In this document: piece after piece, positions 1-9,527 of the stretch
Numbering within the stretch: position 1 is the stretch's first letter
Layout of the letters: each line of letters begins with the position of its first letter
Source: Kitasatospora fiedleri
GTDB lineage: Bacteria > Actinomycetota > Actinomycetes > Streptomycetales > Streptomycetaceae
NCBI RefSeq assembly: GCF_948472415.1
Contig: NZ_OX419519.1
Span: 372,001 to 436,000 of the forward strand
DNA length: 64,000 nucleotides
Direction: 5' to 3'
Translations under genes and position numbers: made by a program
The notes under the pieces: model-generated
Told to the model about the DNA's origin: nothing
Seen by the model: only the letters and a program-made list of their open reading frames with translations
Databases searched by the model: none

Positions 1-447
1 CACCATCCTCGGCGCGGCGGGCACCCTCAACGTCGCCCGGGTGCACCTGCCCGTCGCGGCCACCGTCACCAACGTGGTCCTGTTCGTCTCCACCGCGGGG
101 CGACCCTGACGAGCAGCCAGTGCTTCGCCGCGGTGTACACCGCCGCCGGATCGCTGATCGCCTCGACCGGCGACCAGTCCGCCGCCTGGACGTCCACCGG
201 CACCAAGACCATGGCTCTCAGCAGCGCACAGGCCCTCGCGGCGGGCGACTACCTGATCGCCTGGTACGCCAACGGCACCACCCTGCCGACGTTCCTGCGC
301 GGCCTCGGCCAGTCCGCCGTCAACCTCGGCCTCAACGCGGCTGGCTCCCGGTACGCCACAGCCGCGACCGGCCAGACCACCGCCATGCCCGCCAGCATCG
401 GCACCCTAGCCGGCGCCTCCACCGCCTGGTGGGCCGGCCTGTCCTAA
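1..447 (+). CDS. Phage structural-type protein, 5' end missing, frame broken
   Basis: The frame starting at base 2 reads a Val/Thr/Ala-rich beta-type segment (TILGAAGTLNVARVHLP) up to about base 99, then meets a stop. The frame starting at base 1 continues the same style of protein to the TAA ending at 447 (ATLTSSQCFAAVYTAAGSL onward). One extra G in the GGGG run near 97-100 would join them, so I read one gene with a one-base loss. It resembles repetitive tail or decoration proteins, but I do not recognise the family. It begins outside the window and lies just upstream of the terminase genes. Confidence 0.55.
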   Translation, partial: HHPRRGGHPQRRPGAPARRGHRHQRGPVRLHRGATLTSSQCFAAVYTAAGSLIASTGDQSAAWTSTGTKTMALSSAQALAAGDYLIAWYANGTTLPTFLRGLGQSAVNLGLNAAGSRYATAATGQTTAMPASIGTLAGASTAWWAGLS

Positions 448-465
448 CCTCGGGAGGAGGCAGCC

Positions 466-1032
466 ATGGCCGCGAACATCCCGCGGAGACAGGAGGACTA
501 CGACGACGTCCGGCGCCTGCACGCCCAAGGGTTCGGCCGCAACGAGATCGCCGACCAGATCGGTCGATCCAGGCACCTCGTATCCATGCTCGCCGCCGAG
601 ATGGGCCTGGCGTTCGCCCGCGCGGGCGAGGTCGAGGTAGCGATGGAGACCCGGCGCGCACAGCTCGCCGACCGCCGCCTCACCCTCGCCGAGCAGCTGC
701 AAACCGACGCCGAGAACCTGCGCGCGCAACTCTGGCAGCCCGCCACCGTGTTCGCGTTCGGGGGCAAGGACAACACCTACGAGGAGCACACCCTCGACGA
801 GCCGCCGGCCGCCGACAAGAAGAACCTGATGGCCACGGCCGGGATGGCCCTCGACCGCTCCCTCAAGCTGGTCCCGCCGGTGGAGTCCAGCGGCATCGAG
901 GAGGCCGGCACGATGCTCGGCAACCTGATGCTCGGTCTCAAGCGGGTCCATGACCAGGTCAAGGCCGACGCCGCCGGTAGCGGAGAGGCTGTCGACGATG
1001 CTGCAGGAGATGCCGATCCCGATCGGGCGTAA
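466..1032 (+). CDS. Putative terminase small subunit (helix-turn-helix)
   Basis: This 188-residue protein starts at an ATG behind a strong GGGAGGAGG ribosome site. Residues ~12-45 form a helix-turn-helix of the kind used by terminase small subunits (DVRRLHAQGFGRNEIADQIG, then a recognition helix). The rest is charged and helical with an acidic C-terminus. The gene overlaps the terminase large subunit start, as expected for a packaging pair. The small subunit binds the packaging site and loads the large subunit. The assignment rests on the HTH plus position; a phage regulator would be the alternative. Confidence 0.68.
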   Translation: MAANIPRRQEDYDDVRRLHAQGFGRNEIADQIGRSRHLVSMLAAEMGLAFARAGEVEVAMETRRAQLADRRLTLAEQLQTDAENLRAQLWQPATVFAFGGKDNTYEEHTLDEPPAADKKNLMATAGMALDRSLKLVPPVESSGIEEAGTMLGNLMLGLKRVHDQVKADAAGSGEAVDDAAGDADPDRA

Positions 1033-2277
1033 GCAGCTCGACTACGTGGTCAACTCGACGGCGTTCGTGAACCTCGCTGAAGGATCGATCCGGTCCGGGA
1101 AGACGCTGATCTCGCTGCTGCGGTGGCTGGTCTACGTGGCCACCGCGCCCCGTGGCGGGGAACTGGTTGTCGTCGGCCGTACAAGGGACTCGCTGTACCG
1201 AAACGTCTTCGCGCCACTCATGGACCCAGCTCTGTTCGGCGCGCTCGCCCGCCTCACCAGATACACCAACGGCGCTAGCACCGCGACCATCCTCGGCCGG
1301 ACCGTGCACGTCCTCGGCGCGTCCGACGCCAAGGCCGAGAAGGTGCTGCGCGGCCTGACATGCGCGGCGCGTACGTCGACGAACTCACTGTCATCTCCGA
1401 GGAGTTCTTCCAGCAGCTCCTCGGCCGCTGCTCCGTCGACGGCTCGCAGATTTTCGCCACGACCAACCCCGACTCGCCGGCTCACTGGGTGCGCCGCCGG
1501 TTCCTCGACCGGCTCGGCCAGCTCACCGACTGGCGGGTCTGGCACTTCCAGCTCGACGACAACCCGGCCCTGTCCGACACCATCAAGGACAGGTACAAGC
1601 GGACCTACACCGGGCTCTGGTATCGGCGCTTCATCCTCGGCGAGTGGGTCGCCGCCGAGGGCGCCATCTTCGACATGTGGGACCCGGCCCGGCACGTCAT
1701 CGGCTGGCACCAGATGCCGGCCATGCAACGGGTCCTCGCCCTCGGCGTCGACTACGGCACCACCAACCCCTCCACGGGCCTGCTGCTCGGCCTCGGCATA
1801 GACCGCCGCCTGTACCTGATGGACGAGTGGCGCCACGACCCGCAGCACTCCCAGCACCGCCTCACCGACGGACAGTTGTCCGCGTCGATGCGGGACTGGC
1901 TGCACACCACCGCCCACGCCCCGCACGCGGGCAGTCAACTTCCCGAGTGGGTGGTCGTCGACCCGGCCGCGGCCAGCTTCCGGACGCAGCTGCACTACGA
2001 CGGGCTAACCGCAGCCGAAGCCGACAACGACGTCTCACGCGGGATCAGCCTGCTCGCGACCCTGCTGACCGAGGGCCAGCTCCTCGTAGCCGACCGCTGC
2101 GAGGGCTTCATCCGCGAGGCCCCCGGCTACTCGTGGGACCCGAAGGCCACCCTCGACGGCAAGGACAAGCCGATCAAGGTTGCCGACCACTCCCTGGACG
2201 GCGGCCGGTACGCCATCACCACCACCGAGACGCTGTGGCGCCCCCACATCATCACCCCGCTGGAGATGGCGGCCTGA
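998..2277 (+). CDS. Terminase large subunit (frame break at ~1363)
   Basis: This is the DNA-packaging motor, with an N-terminal ATPase and a C-terminal nuclease. I chose the ATG at 998 (GGAGAGG ~9 nt upstream). The Walker A motif is GSIRSGKT at residues 29-36. VDELTVISEEF carries the Walker B acidic residues, IFATTNPDSPAHW matches the coupling region, and LGVDYGTTNPS begins the RNase H-like nuclease. The reading frame shifts by -1 between VLRGLT and RGAYVDEL; one extra C near 1363 restores the family motif TCRGAYVDE. The full product is about 426 residues, normal for the family, so the break looks like a sequence error. Confidence 0.93.
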
Positions 2278-2295
2278 CCTGATCGGAGGTACGTC

Positions 2296-3821
2296 GTGCC
2301 CCTGCCCGACCGGGACATCCCCTGGCCGCCGCCGCCCATCCAGCCAGCGCTGCTGGCCATCAACGAGTGGGACACATGGTGGGCCGGCGATCCCGCCCGG
2401 CTCGCCGCCCTCTACGGCGGCAGCACCGGCGGCCTGCCCGACGCCAAGACATCGCAGTACCGCGGTGGTGTCGTCGGCCGCATGGCCCGCTGGTGGTGGG
2501 GCACCCCGCCCGCCCCCGGCGAACAGCGCTCCCACACCCACATCCCCATCGCCAGCGACATCTGCTCCGCCTCCGCGAACCTGCTGTTCTCCGAGCCGCC
2601 GCGGATTGTCATGCCCGACGGCAACGACGCCACAACGAAGCGCCTCACCGCGGTGGCCGGCGACCGCTTCCACGCCACACTGCTGCGCGCGGCCGAACTG
2701 GCCGCCGCCCTTGGCGGGATCTACCTGCGCCCCGTCGCGGACAAGGCGATCGCCGACGAGCCCTGGCTGGACGCCGTCCAACCCGACCGGGCGGTCCCGG
2801 AATTCACGTGGGGCCGACTGTCCGCGGTGACGTTCTGGCGGATCGTGGCCGAGCAGGACGGCCAGGTGTGGCGGCACCTGGAGCGGCACGAACCCGGGGT
2901 GACCCTGCACGGCCTCTACCAGGGCACCGCCGACAAGCTCGGCCGCCCGGTGCCGCTGCAAGACATGGACGAGACCGCGCCACTCGCAGGAAAGGTCGAC
3001 GACCAGGGCCGCATCGAGATGGCCTACCCGAAGCTCGGCGTCGCGCACATCCCTAACCAGCCGACACGGAAGTGGCGGTCCCTGCCACTGCTGGCGAACC
3101 TCGGCCGTGCCGATCTCGACGGCGTCGAGAACCTGATGGACGACCTCGATCGCACCCACGCCTCGTGGATGACCGATGTCCGTCTGGCCAAGGCGCGGAT
3201 CGTCGTTCCGCAGTCGATGCTCACCTCAAACGGCCCGGGCCGCGGCACGTCGTGGGTAGACCGCGAGGTCCTCGCCGGCCTCGACATGCTGTCCAAGCCG
3301 GGCGAGAACCCGCTGACGCTGGTGCAGTTCGACATCCGGGTGCAGGAGCACAGGGACACCTGCGACGAACTCGTCAAGAAGATCATCTCCTCGGCTGGGT
3401 ACTCGGAGCAGACGTTCGGCGGCTCCGGCGAGGTCGCCGTCACCGCCACCGAGATCCGCGCCAAGGGCCAGCGGTCCATGACCACCCGAGGCAACAAGAT
3501 CCTCTACTGGCGGCCCGGCCTCTCCGATGCCGTCCAGGCGCTCCTCGCCATGGACGCCGAGCTGTTCGGCAGCGGCGCCAACTGGCAAGCCCGCCCCACC
3601 ATCGAGTTCCAAGACGGAGTCCAGGACGACCAGCTGACCCTGGGCAACACCGCCAACGTCCTCGCCCAGGCCGAAGCCGCGTCCATCGAGACCCGGGTAG
3701 CGATCGTCAACCCCGACTGGACCGACATCCAGGTCAAAGACGAAGTGCGGCGCATCCTCGCCGAAACCGGCCGGGTTGTCACCGACCCGGCCGCCCTCGG
3801 GACGAGCAGCCCATGCCCTGA
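2296..3821 (+). CDS. Phage portal protein (frame break at ~3798)
   Basis: The GTG start follows GGAGGT by 6 nt. The ~508-residue product has the features of SPP1-type portal proteins: the early WWAGDPARLAALYGG segment, the IPIASDICSASANLLFSEPP region typical of actinophage portals, and a helical C-terminal half (EIRAKGQRSMTTRGNKILYW). It would form the dodecameric ring at the packaging vertex. The frame breaks near 3798: adding one G gives a normal C-terminus ending DEQPMP and the TGA at 3819-3821, just ahead of the next gene's ribosome site. Without that correction the frame runs on falsely to 5670. Confidence 0.92.
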
Positions 3822-3826
3822 AGGGG

Positions 3827-4957
3827 GTGACCCCGGTGCCGGTGTCCCCTGCCGACGGCGAAGACCTCGCCCGGGCCGTGGCCGACCTCTACCGCGAGGC
3901 CGAGCTGGCGCTGCTGGAGCTGATCGCACGCCTGCTCGGCTCCGATCTGGAGTCCCCGCGCTGGGTGGAACGCAAGCTCGCAGCGGTGAGGGACCTGCGC
4001 TCTGGCGCCGAGACCCTCACCGCTGCGCTCCGCGACGACGCCACTGGCGCGATCGGCACCGCGGTAGCCGCCGCCTACGCGCGTGGCAGGCAGGCGGCGG
4101 TCGCCGAACTGGGCATGTTGCCGGAGGGCCTGCGGGCGTTCGCCGAGCGGGCCGTGCCGAACGCCCCCGTGGTGGATCGGCTTGCGGCCGCGGTTGTTGT
4201 CGAGCAGGACCCCGTGTGGGTGCGAATCCTGCGGGCGGTCGAGGACATCTACCGGTCGGTGGTCGCCCGAGTGTCCGGCACCGTGCTGACGGGAGTCATG
4301 ACGCGCCGCCAAGCCGCGCAACGCGCCCTCGACCAGCTCACCGCGCGCGGCGTGGCGGGGTTTGTCGACCGGGCAGGGCGTTCGTGGGACATGGCCAGCT
4401 ATGCGGAGATGTCGGTACGCACCGCGACCGGCCGGGCTGCGATCCAGGGCCACACCGACCGGCTGGCCGCGCTCGGCCAGCGTTACGTCACCGTCTCGGA
4501 CAGCCCGCTGGAGTGCCCGCTGTGCCGCCCCTGGGAGGGCGAGGTCCTGGCACTGCCCGGGCCGGGCGGCGAGCGCGACGTGACGCTGCCTCACGCCACC
4601 GACGACGGCCGGCAGGTCGCCGTGCGCGTGGCCGGCAGTCTGCCAGAGGCGCGCGCCGCCGGGCTGCTGCACCCGAACTGCCGGCACTCCATCAGCCTGT
4701 ACCTGCCTGGAGTGAGCACCCGGCCTGTCTCGCCGCCGCACCCGGGCGGCGCGACGTACGAGGACACCCAGCACCAGCGCTACCTGGAGCGCCAGGTCCG
4801 GCAGTGGAAGCGCCGCCAGGCCGTCGCGCTGGACGACACTGCACGCCGGGCCGCGGGCGCGCGGGTGCGCGCCTACCAGGGCCGCATCCGGGCCCTCACC
4901 GCGGAGAAGCAGCTGCCCCGCAAGAGTGCCCGCGAGCAGATCGGCACCGCACGCTAG
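3827..4957 (+). CDS. Phage minor capsid protein (Phage_min_cap2 / MuF-like)
   Basis: The GTG at 3827 lies in the AAGGGGGTG that follows the portal stop. The ~376-residue protein is helical in its N-terminal half. The C-terminal half has the Cys/His arrangement of this family: SPLECPLCRPWEGEV, then HPNCRHSISLYLPG. A basic tail with QRYLERQVRQWKRRQ follows. Such proteins sit inside the head next to the portal, and the gene lies between portal and scaffold as in many siphoviruses. Its stop overlaps the stop of a small convergent minus-strand gene by 3 nt. Confidence 0.85.
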   Translation: MTPVPVSPADGEDLARAVADLYREAELALLELIARLLGSDLESPRWVERKLAAVRDLRSGAETLTAALRDDATGAIGTAVAAAYARGRQAAVAELGMLPEGLRAFAERAVPNAPVVDRLAAAVVVEQDPVWVRILRAVEDIYRSVVARVSGTVLTGVMTRRQAAQRALDQLTARGVAGFVDRAGRSWDMASYAEMSVRTATGRAAIQGHTDRLAALGQRYVTVSDSPLECPLCRPWEGEVLALPGPGGERDVTLPHATDDGRQVAVRVAGSLPEARAAGLLHPNCRHSISLYLPGVSTRPVSPPHPGGATYEDTQHQRYLERQVRQWKRRQAVALDDTARRAAGARVRAYQGRIRALTAEKQLPRKSAREQIGTAR

Positions 4958-5154
4958 GCGTCGGGCCGGATGTGGTGGACGTCGTAGTCGGAAGCGTTCG
5001 GATCGCATCCGCCCGGACACTGCGGTGGGCCGCTGGGCGTCCATGGGCCCCAACCGTCTTCCTCGGTGTACGTCTGGTAGCCCTCCTGGACTTCCCCGTA
5101 TCCGGTCAGCCTGCACTTTCGACCTGTCGGCCGCTCACTCACACGGTTCCTCAT
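4954..5154 (-). CDS. Small antisense-oriented phage protein, unknown function
   Basis: A 66-codon minus-strand frame sits in the only gap of the head gene block and ends with stops shared with the minor capsid gene. It reads like protein: four cysteines, several Trp/Tyr/Gly and an ending DYDVHHIRPDA. The first ATG (5154) has its GAGGG too close; a GTG at 5142 has AGGAA ~5 nt upstream and would give 62 residues. I do not recognise the family. Being reversed inside a plus-strand structural operon suggests an accessory gene expressed separately, but small size leaves real doubt. Confidence 0.5.
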   Translation of the reverse strand: MRNRVSERPTGRKCRLTGYGEVQEGYQTYTEEDGWGPWTPSGPPQCPGGCDPNASDYDVHHIRPDA

Positions 5155-5282
5155 CCCTCGACGATAGGCCGCCCTCAGACTTCCGGCCGCCGGGCGCGGC
5201 CGGGTGAACCACGGCCCGCCAGGAGCGAGCCGCCCTTCCGGCCGGCCAGGAGCCGGCCACCGACGCGCCCCAGGAGGGCACG

Positions 5283-6053
5283 ATGCGACGTCCCACCCTG
5301 CCCCGCCATGGCTGGGCCCACCCCTATGGCCACAGCCCTTTCTCCCCGTTCCTCTACGCAGACGGAGGGGACGGCGGCGACTCCGGGTCCGACAGCACCG
5401 GCGGCGGCGCTGACACCGGAGACTCCGGCGGCGAGATCGACACCGGTCCGGATGGCGGCGGCAGCAGCGAGAACACCGACGAGAAGCCCAAACCCGGCCC
5501 CGCTAAGGGGACGTCCGGCGGGGACCAGGTGGCGGAGATCGCCAGGCTCACCAAGGAACTGGCCGACGCCCGCAAGGAAGCTGGCAAGGAACGCACCAGC
5601 GCCAAGGAGACCGCGGCAGCCGAGGCCCGAACCGCCTTGGTGCAGGACCTCGGCAAGGTGCTCGGCCTGATCAAGGATGAGAAGGATGCGCCGCCCGACC
5701 CGGCCAAGCTGACGGCCGAGATCGAGCGGGCACAGGCCGCCCACCGAGAGACCAGCATCGAGCTCGCCGTGTTCAAGGGCGCGGCCAAGGCTGGTGCCGA
5801 CCCGGGCGCCCTCACCGACTCCCGGGCTTTCATGGCCAGCCTCGGCAAGCTCGACCCGGCCGCCGAGGACTTCGCAGTCAAGGTCGGCAAGGCCATCGAG
5901 AAGGCCATCGCCGACAACCCCAAGCTCGCCGCCGCCCCCGCCAAGTCCGATTCCGGTGCGGCCGACTTCAACGGCTCCACCGGCGACAAGCCCGGCGGCC
6001 CCCAGACCATCGACGACATCCGAGCCGAGCGCCGCAAGCGCCGCACCGGGTAA
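5283..6053 (+). CDS. Capsid scaffolding protein
   Basis: This 256-residue protein has a low-complexity acidic Gly/Asp/Ser N-terminus (residues ~28-70), a coiled coil at ~80-135 (AEIARLTKELADARKEAGKE and following) and a basic C-terminal tail ending DDIRAERRKRRTG. That is the usual build of siphovirus scaffolds, whose basic tail binds the capsid protein during procapsid assembly. It lies immediately before the major capsid gene with a 15-nt gap containing TAAGGAG. No protease motif is visible, so it is probably a plain scaffold. Confidence 0.85.
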   Translation: MRRPTLPRHGWAHPYGHSPFSPFLYADGGDGGDSGSDSTGGGADTGDSGGEIDTGPDGGGSSENTDEKPKPGPAKGTSGGDQVAEIARLTKELADARKEAGKERTSAKETAAAEARTALVQDLGKVLGLIKDEKDAPPDPAKLTAEIERAQAAHRETSIELAVFKGAAKAGADPGALTDSRAFMASLGKLDPAAEDFAVKVGKAIEKAIADNPKLAAAPAKSDSGAADFNGSTGDKPGGPQTIDDIRAERRKRRTG

Positions 6054-6068
6054 GGAGAACCAGCCCCC

Positions 6069-7014
6069 ATGGCCAACACGTTCCTGACCGCGCAGCAGAT
6101 CGCGCAGCAGGCCCTCGCCAACCTCTACGAGACCACCGTCATGGCCTCACTCGTGCACCGCGACTTCGAGAACGAGTTCGCCCGCAAGCAGGGCGACGCC
6201 ATCACCATCCGCAAGCCCGCCGTGTTCACCGCCAACGAGTACAACCGGGCCTCCGGCATCACCGTGCAGGACGCCACCGAGGGCAGCGTCAACATGACGC
6301 TCAACCACTTCGCCGACGTCAGCTTCGCGGTCACGTCTGAGGACATGACCCTCAAGATCCAGGACTTCGACCAGCAGCTCCTCACCCCCGCGATGGAGGC
6401 CATCGCGCAGAAGATCGACCGGGACCTGCTCCTGCTGCGCTCCGACATCGTGCAGGAGGTCGGCAACACCGCCCCGAACGCGGCCGGCGAGGACTACAAC
6501 GGCTACAACGGGTCCTACCCGTACAGCGACTCCCGGGTCCTGATCCAGGCCGCGCCGTCCTCGACCGGGCGAAGGTTCCGATGGCCGACCGCTCTGTCGT
6601 TATCGGCCCCACCACCAAGGCGTTCTGGGTGGCGGAGAAGACCTGGCGGCAGGCAGACCGGCGCGGTTCCACCGAGGGCCTGCTGGAGGCGTCCCTCGGC
6701 GACAGGGTCAGCGGCTTCGACCCGTACATGACCCAGAACGTGGGGCAGCCCGCCCAGTCTCCGGCCACCGGCCAGCCCACCACCGAAGTCGACGTCGCCT
6801 TCCACCGCACCGCGTTCGCCCTGGCGTTCCGCCCGCTGGAGCTGCCGCAGGGCGCCCTGGACGCGGCGATCGTCAACTACAAGGGCTACGGCCTGCGCGT
6901 CATCCGCGACTACGACATGGACAAGAAGCAGATGGTGGTCAGCGTCGACTGTCTGTACGGCACCAAGACCATCGACGCCAACCGTGCCGTCCTCATCAAG
7001 GGCCCAACGCCTGA
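6069..7014 (+). CDS. Major capsid protein (two frame breaks)
   Basis: The ATG at 6069 follows TAAGGAGAACCAG. The N-terminal part (MANTFLTAQQIAQQALANLY, then HRDFENEF and GDAITIRKP) is typical of HK97-fold actinophage capsid proteins of the P22/coat-5 type. The frame moves by -1 near 6552 (a C is missing before the segment leading to ADRSVVIGPTT) and again near 7004, where one added C gives the ending IKGPNA and TGA at 7012-7014. The corrected length is ~315 residues, normal for this family. A hairpin follows directly, as is common after capsid genes. Confidence 0.9.
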
Positions 7015-7020
7015 CCCTGC

Positions 7021-7040
7021 GCGCCCGCGCGGGCGGGCGC
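7021..7040 (+). terminator. Hairpin after the major capsid gene
   Basis: GCGCCCGC and GCGGGCGC form an 8-bp perfect stem around a 4-nt loop, 6 nt after the corrected capsid stop. There is no U-tract, so it may act as a weak terminator or as an mRNA-stabilising hairpin that keeps capsid expression above its neighbours. Confidence 0.55.
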
Positions 7041-7073
7041 ACCCCTCAGCCCCCTTCCAGGAGAGGAACCCCC

Positions 7074-7454
7074 ATGGGCTACAAGGTCCACACCGTGGAC
7101 GGCCGGTCCGGCGAGGTCGACCTGTCGACTGTCCGCACCTACAGCAAGGAGGTTCGCGTGCCGTCCGGCACGGCGGGCACCTATCAGCTGTTCAAGGTCC
7201 CGGCCGCGGCCAACGTCATCGCGGTGCGCGCCTACCGCACCGGCGGCACCGGTGGCACCGTCCAGGTCAAGCACGGCGCGCTGGACGTTCTGGCGTCCGT
7301 GCTGACCACCAGTACCGACGCGTGGGCCGGCAGCACCACCGTGCAGAACGCTACCTGCGCGGCCGGCGACAACCTGTCCGTCGTGCTCGCCTCCCCGGCC
7401 GGCTCCCCGACGGAGATCCTCGTGCAGGTCGACCTCAGGACGGTGGCAGCGTGA
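7074..7454 (+). CDS. Phage head decoration-like protein
   Basis: I place the start at ATG 7074, behind AGGAGAGGAAC, giving 126 residues beginning MGYKVHTVDGRSGEVDL. It is rich in Thr, Val, Ala and Gly with short predicted beta strands and no transmembrane segment. Position right after the capsid gene suggests a decoration or head-stabilising protein. I cannot name the family from sequence alone. Its TGA overlaps the GTG of the next gene. Confidence 0.65.
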   Translation: MGYKVHTVDGRSGEVDLSTVRTYSKEVRVPSGTAGTYQLFKVPAAANVIAVRAYRTGGTGGTVQVKHGALDVLASVLTTSTDAWAGSTTVQNATCAAGDNLSVVLASPAGSPTEILVQVDLRTVAA

Positions 7455-8070
7455 GCATCACCTACTTCAACCGCAACACGGGCGACACCGCCCAGTACGA
7501 CGAGCCGAACTCCCGGCTGGAGGCCCTCGACAACTGGGTGCGTCTGGCCGATGGGGAGCCGGTGCCCTCGCTGGTCTCCGACGGCGTCCTGTCGCGCCCG
7601 CACCTGCTCGTCGACAACCCGGTGCGAGTCCTCAACCCGCCCGACGGTGGCGAGCCGATCCGCGAGGACGGCAGCCGCGGCCCCGCCCCCGAGGCCGCGG
7701 TCGGGCAGGCGGGCGCGCCTCTGCGCACCACCGAGCACGACGGCGAGGGCGGCGCCGCGCCGCTCCTCGCCCAGCGTCCGGCGGACGACGCCCCCTCGAC
7801 CAGTGGCGCGACTACGCCAACTCCCTCGCCCAGACGCCCGAGGAGGAGGCCGACATCGCGGGGATGACCCGTGATGAACTCGCCGCGAAGTACGGCGCCG
7901 CCTCGGGCCTGTCCGGTGACGCCGGGCCGGAGGGCAAGATGCCCGCCCGGTCCGCGTCGAAGGCCGACTGGGTCGCCTACGCCACCGGGGCGGGCCTCGA
8001 CCGGGCCGAGGCTGACGCCATGACCCGGGACCAGCTGGTCGAGCGCTTCACCACGAAGGGGGCGAGCTGA
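7451..8070 (+). CDS. Phage protein with C-terminal SAP/Rho-N-like motifs (frame break ~7795)
   Basis: The GTG at 7451 overlaps the previous stop. The N-terminal part (SITYFNRNTGDTAQYDEPNS) resembles small head proteins. Near 7795 one C is missing from a C-run; correcting it joins the N-terminus to LDQWRDYANSLAQTPEEEAD and the C-terminal part. That part contains two related motifs, MTRDELAAKYG and MTRDQLVERF, of the short helical kind found in SAP or Rho-N folds. The corrected length is ~206 residues. It lies among head-completion genes; the exact role is unknown. Confidence 0.62.
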
Positions 8071-8426
8071 TGGCCCGCGCCGACATCTCCGCAGTCCAGA
8101 CCCTCACCAGCAACGGCCTCACCCCGACGTTCGACAACGCCAACGCCTCCGGCGGCCAGCAGTTCGCCAACAACGGCCGCCGGATCGTCCGCGTCACGAA
8201 CACCTCCGGGTCGGCCGTCACCGTCACGGTGAACATGCCCGGCACTCTCGACGGCGTCGCGCCGGCCAACGGCGGCAAGCAGGTCACGATCCCGGCGACC
8301 ACCGGCGACGTCACCATCGGCCCGTTCCCGGCGACGATCTACAACCAGACCGACGGCAAGGTGTACCTGGACTTCTCCGCCACGACGAACGTCAAGCTCG
8401 CCGTGATGGAGATGCCGCAGGTATGA
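8070..8426 (+). CDS. Small beta-rich phage head protein
   Basis: The start ATG overlaps the preceding stop (TGATG). The 118 residues are almost all beta-strand type: NGRRIVRVTNTSGSAVTVTV, then PATTGDVTIGPFP and GKVYLDFSATTNVKLAVMEM. This pattern is common in small virion decoration or connector proteins encoded just after the capsid gene in Streptomyces phages. No catalytic motif is visible. The stop overlaps the next gene's ATG by 4 nt. Confidence 0.65.
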   Translation: MARADISAVQTLTSNGLTPTFDNANASGGQQFANNGRRIVRVTNTSGSAVTVTVNMPGTLDGVAPANGGKQVTIPATTGDVTIGPFPATIYNQTDGKVYLDFSATTNVKLAVMEMPQV

Positions 8427-8840
8427 GCCGCGTGTACGCCACCGCCTCGGACTGGACGGCGTACACCGGCCAGAGCGCGACCGCCAGCACCGACCGGCTC
8501 CTGCGCGACGCCTCCCGCTTCCTGGACCGCGAGGTGCTGCGGGTGTGCTGGTTCGACGCCGACGCCAGCGGCATGCCCACCAGCACGGTCGTGCTGGCCG
8601 CGGTGAGGGATGCCGTGTGCGCGCAGGTCGAGTGGTGGGGAGAGCTCGGCGACTCCACCGGCGCGGGCGGGCGTGGGGTGGGGGTCGGTGGAGATCGGCA
8701 GTGCGAAGCTCGCCCGGTCGGTGACGGCCGTCAGCGGTTCCGACGCCCCGTCACGCAAGATCGCCCCGAAGGCGTGGGACGCGCTGCTGTCCCCCGATCT
8801 GACGCCCGACCTGTTCGTCCTCGGTGCGGTGGAGGGCTGA
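8423..8840 (+). CDS. Head-tail connector (gp6-like adaptor), frame break ~8670
   Basis: The N-terminus MSRVYATASDWTAYTGQSA is typical of phage head-tail connector proteins, followed by helices (LLRDASRFLDREVL, TVVLAAVRDAVCAQVEWW). In a G-rich run near 8660-8680 the frame moves to one encoding GWGSVEIGSAKLARS and ending DLFVLGAVEG, the usual C-terminus. The change equals one extra or two missing bases. Corrected length is ~139 residues. It would dock on the portal ring as the first connector layer. Confidence 0.78.
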
Positions 8841-8841
8841 C

Positions 8842-9159
8842 GTGGCCGCCCTGCCGCAGTGGCTGATGCGCCACCTGATCACCGTTGAGCCCTACCTGGG
8901 CAACTCGGCGTACGGCCCGAGGTATGGGCCGCCCGTCCAGGTGCGCTGCTTCCTCGACGAGCAGACCCGTCTGGTGCGGGCCTCCAGCGGCGACCAGGTC
9001 ACCAGCACCAGCACCGCCTACAGCCCGCTCGCCATCAACGCGCCCGCCGAGAGCAGGGTGACGCTCCCCGGCGGGCGCCAGACGACTGTTATCGCCGCAC
9101 TGCGGCGCGACGGCGGCGGCCTCGCCACACCCGACCATGTCGAACTGCAGCTCGTGTAG
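8842..9159 (+). CDS. Head closure / stopper protein
   Basis: I start at the GTG at 8842, one base after the previous TGA, giving 105 residues (MAALPQWLMRHLITVEPYLG). The beta-rich fold with PPVQVRCFLDEQ and a C-terminal ATPDHVELQLV matches the small SPP1 gp16-type stoppers that close the head and receive the tail. Gene order (adaptor, stopper, tail completion, tail terminator, tail tube) supports the role. Confidence comes mainly from context. Confidence 0.68.
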   Translation: MAALPQWLMRHLITVEPYLGNSAYGPRYGPPVQVRCFLDEQTRLVRASSGDQVTSTSTAYSPLAINAPAESRVTLPGGRQTTVIAALRRDGGGLATPDHVELQLV

Positions 9160-9161
9160 GG

Positions 9162-9527
9162 GTGGTGGCGGTGTCGCATCTGCACTTCGACCGGGCGCGG
9201 GCGCTGGAGGCCGTCCGGCGTGCTGCCGCGCACGGGCTGGAGCTCGGCATGGAGCACGTCCTCGCCGAGGCGAAGAAGGTCGTGCCGCTGGATGAGGGAA
9301 CGCTGGAGCGCTCCGGCCGGGCCCGGGTGGACGCCACCCGGCTCCAGGGCATCGTCTCGTTCTCGACGCCGTACGCGGTGCGCCAGCACGAGGAGCTGGA
9401 CTACCGGCACGCTCCCGGCCGGCAGGCCAAGTACCTGGAGCGGCCGTTCTTCGCCAACCGCGAGGTGGTGCTGGCGCTGGTCGGAGCCGAGATCCGCCGG
9501 GCTCTGGCGGGGGGTGGCGGTGGCTGA
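9162..9527 (+). CDS. Tail completion protein (HK97 gp10-like)
   Basis: The 121 residues show the gp10-like pattern: HVLAEAKKVVPLDEGTLERS (the conserved stretch that ends P-L-D-E-G-T-L), then FSTPYAVRQHEELDYRH and AKYLERPFF. These are the recognisable family marks. The start is uncertain among clustered GTG codons at 9162 and 9168. The protein joins heads to tails late in assembly. The next gene overlaps its 3' end. Confidence 0.82.
   Translation: MVAVSHLHFDRARALEAVRRAAAHGLELGMEHVLAEAKKVVPLDEGTLERSGRARVDATRLQGIVSFSTPYAVRQHEELDYRHAPGRQAKYLERPFFANREVVLALVGAEIRRALAGGGGG

Noticed and set aside
2296..5670. A single 1,124-codon frame suggesting a portal fusion protein
   Set aside because: The protein matches a portal only to ~3,798; beyond that it is Arg/Pro/Gly-rich shadow sequence, while the minor capsid and scaffold proteins read cleanly in other frames. 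One missing G explains it.
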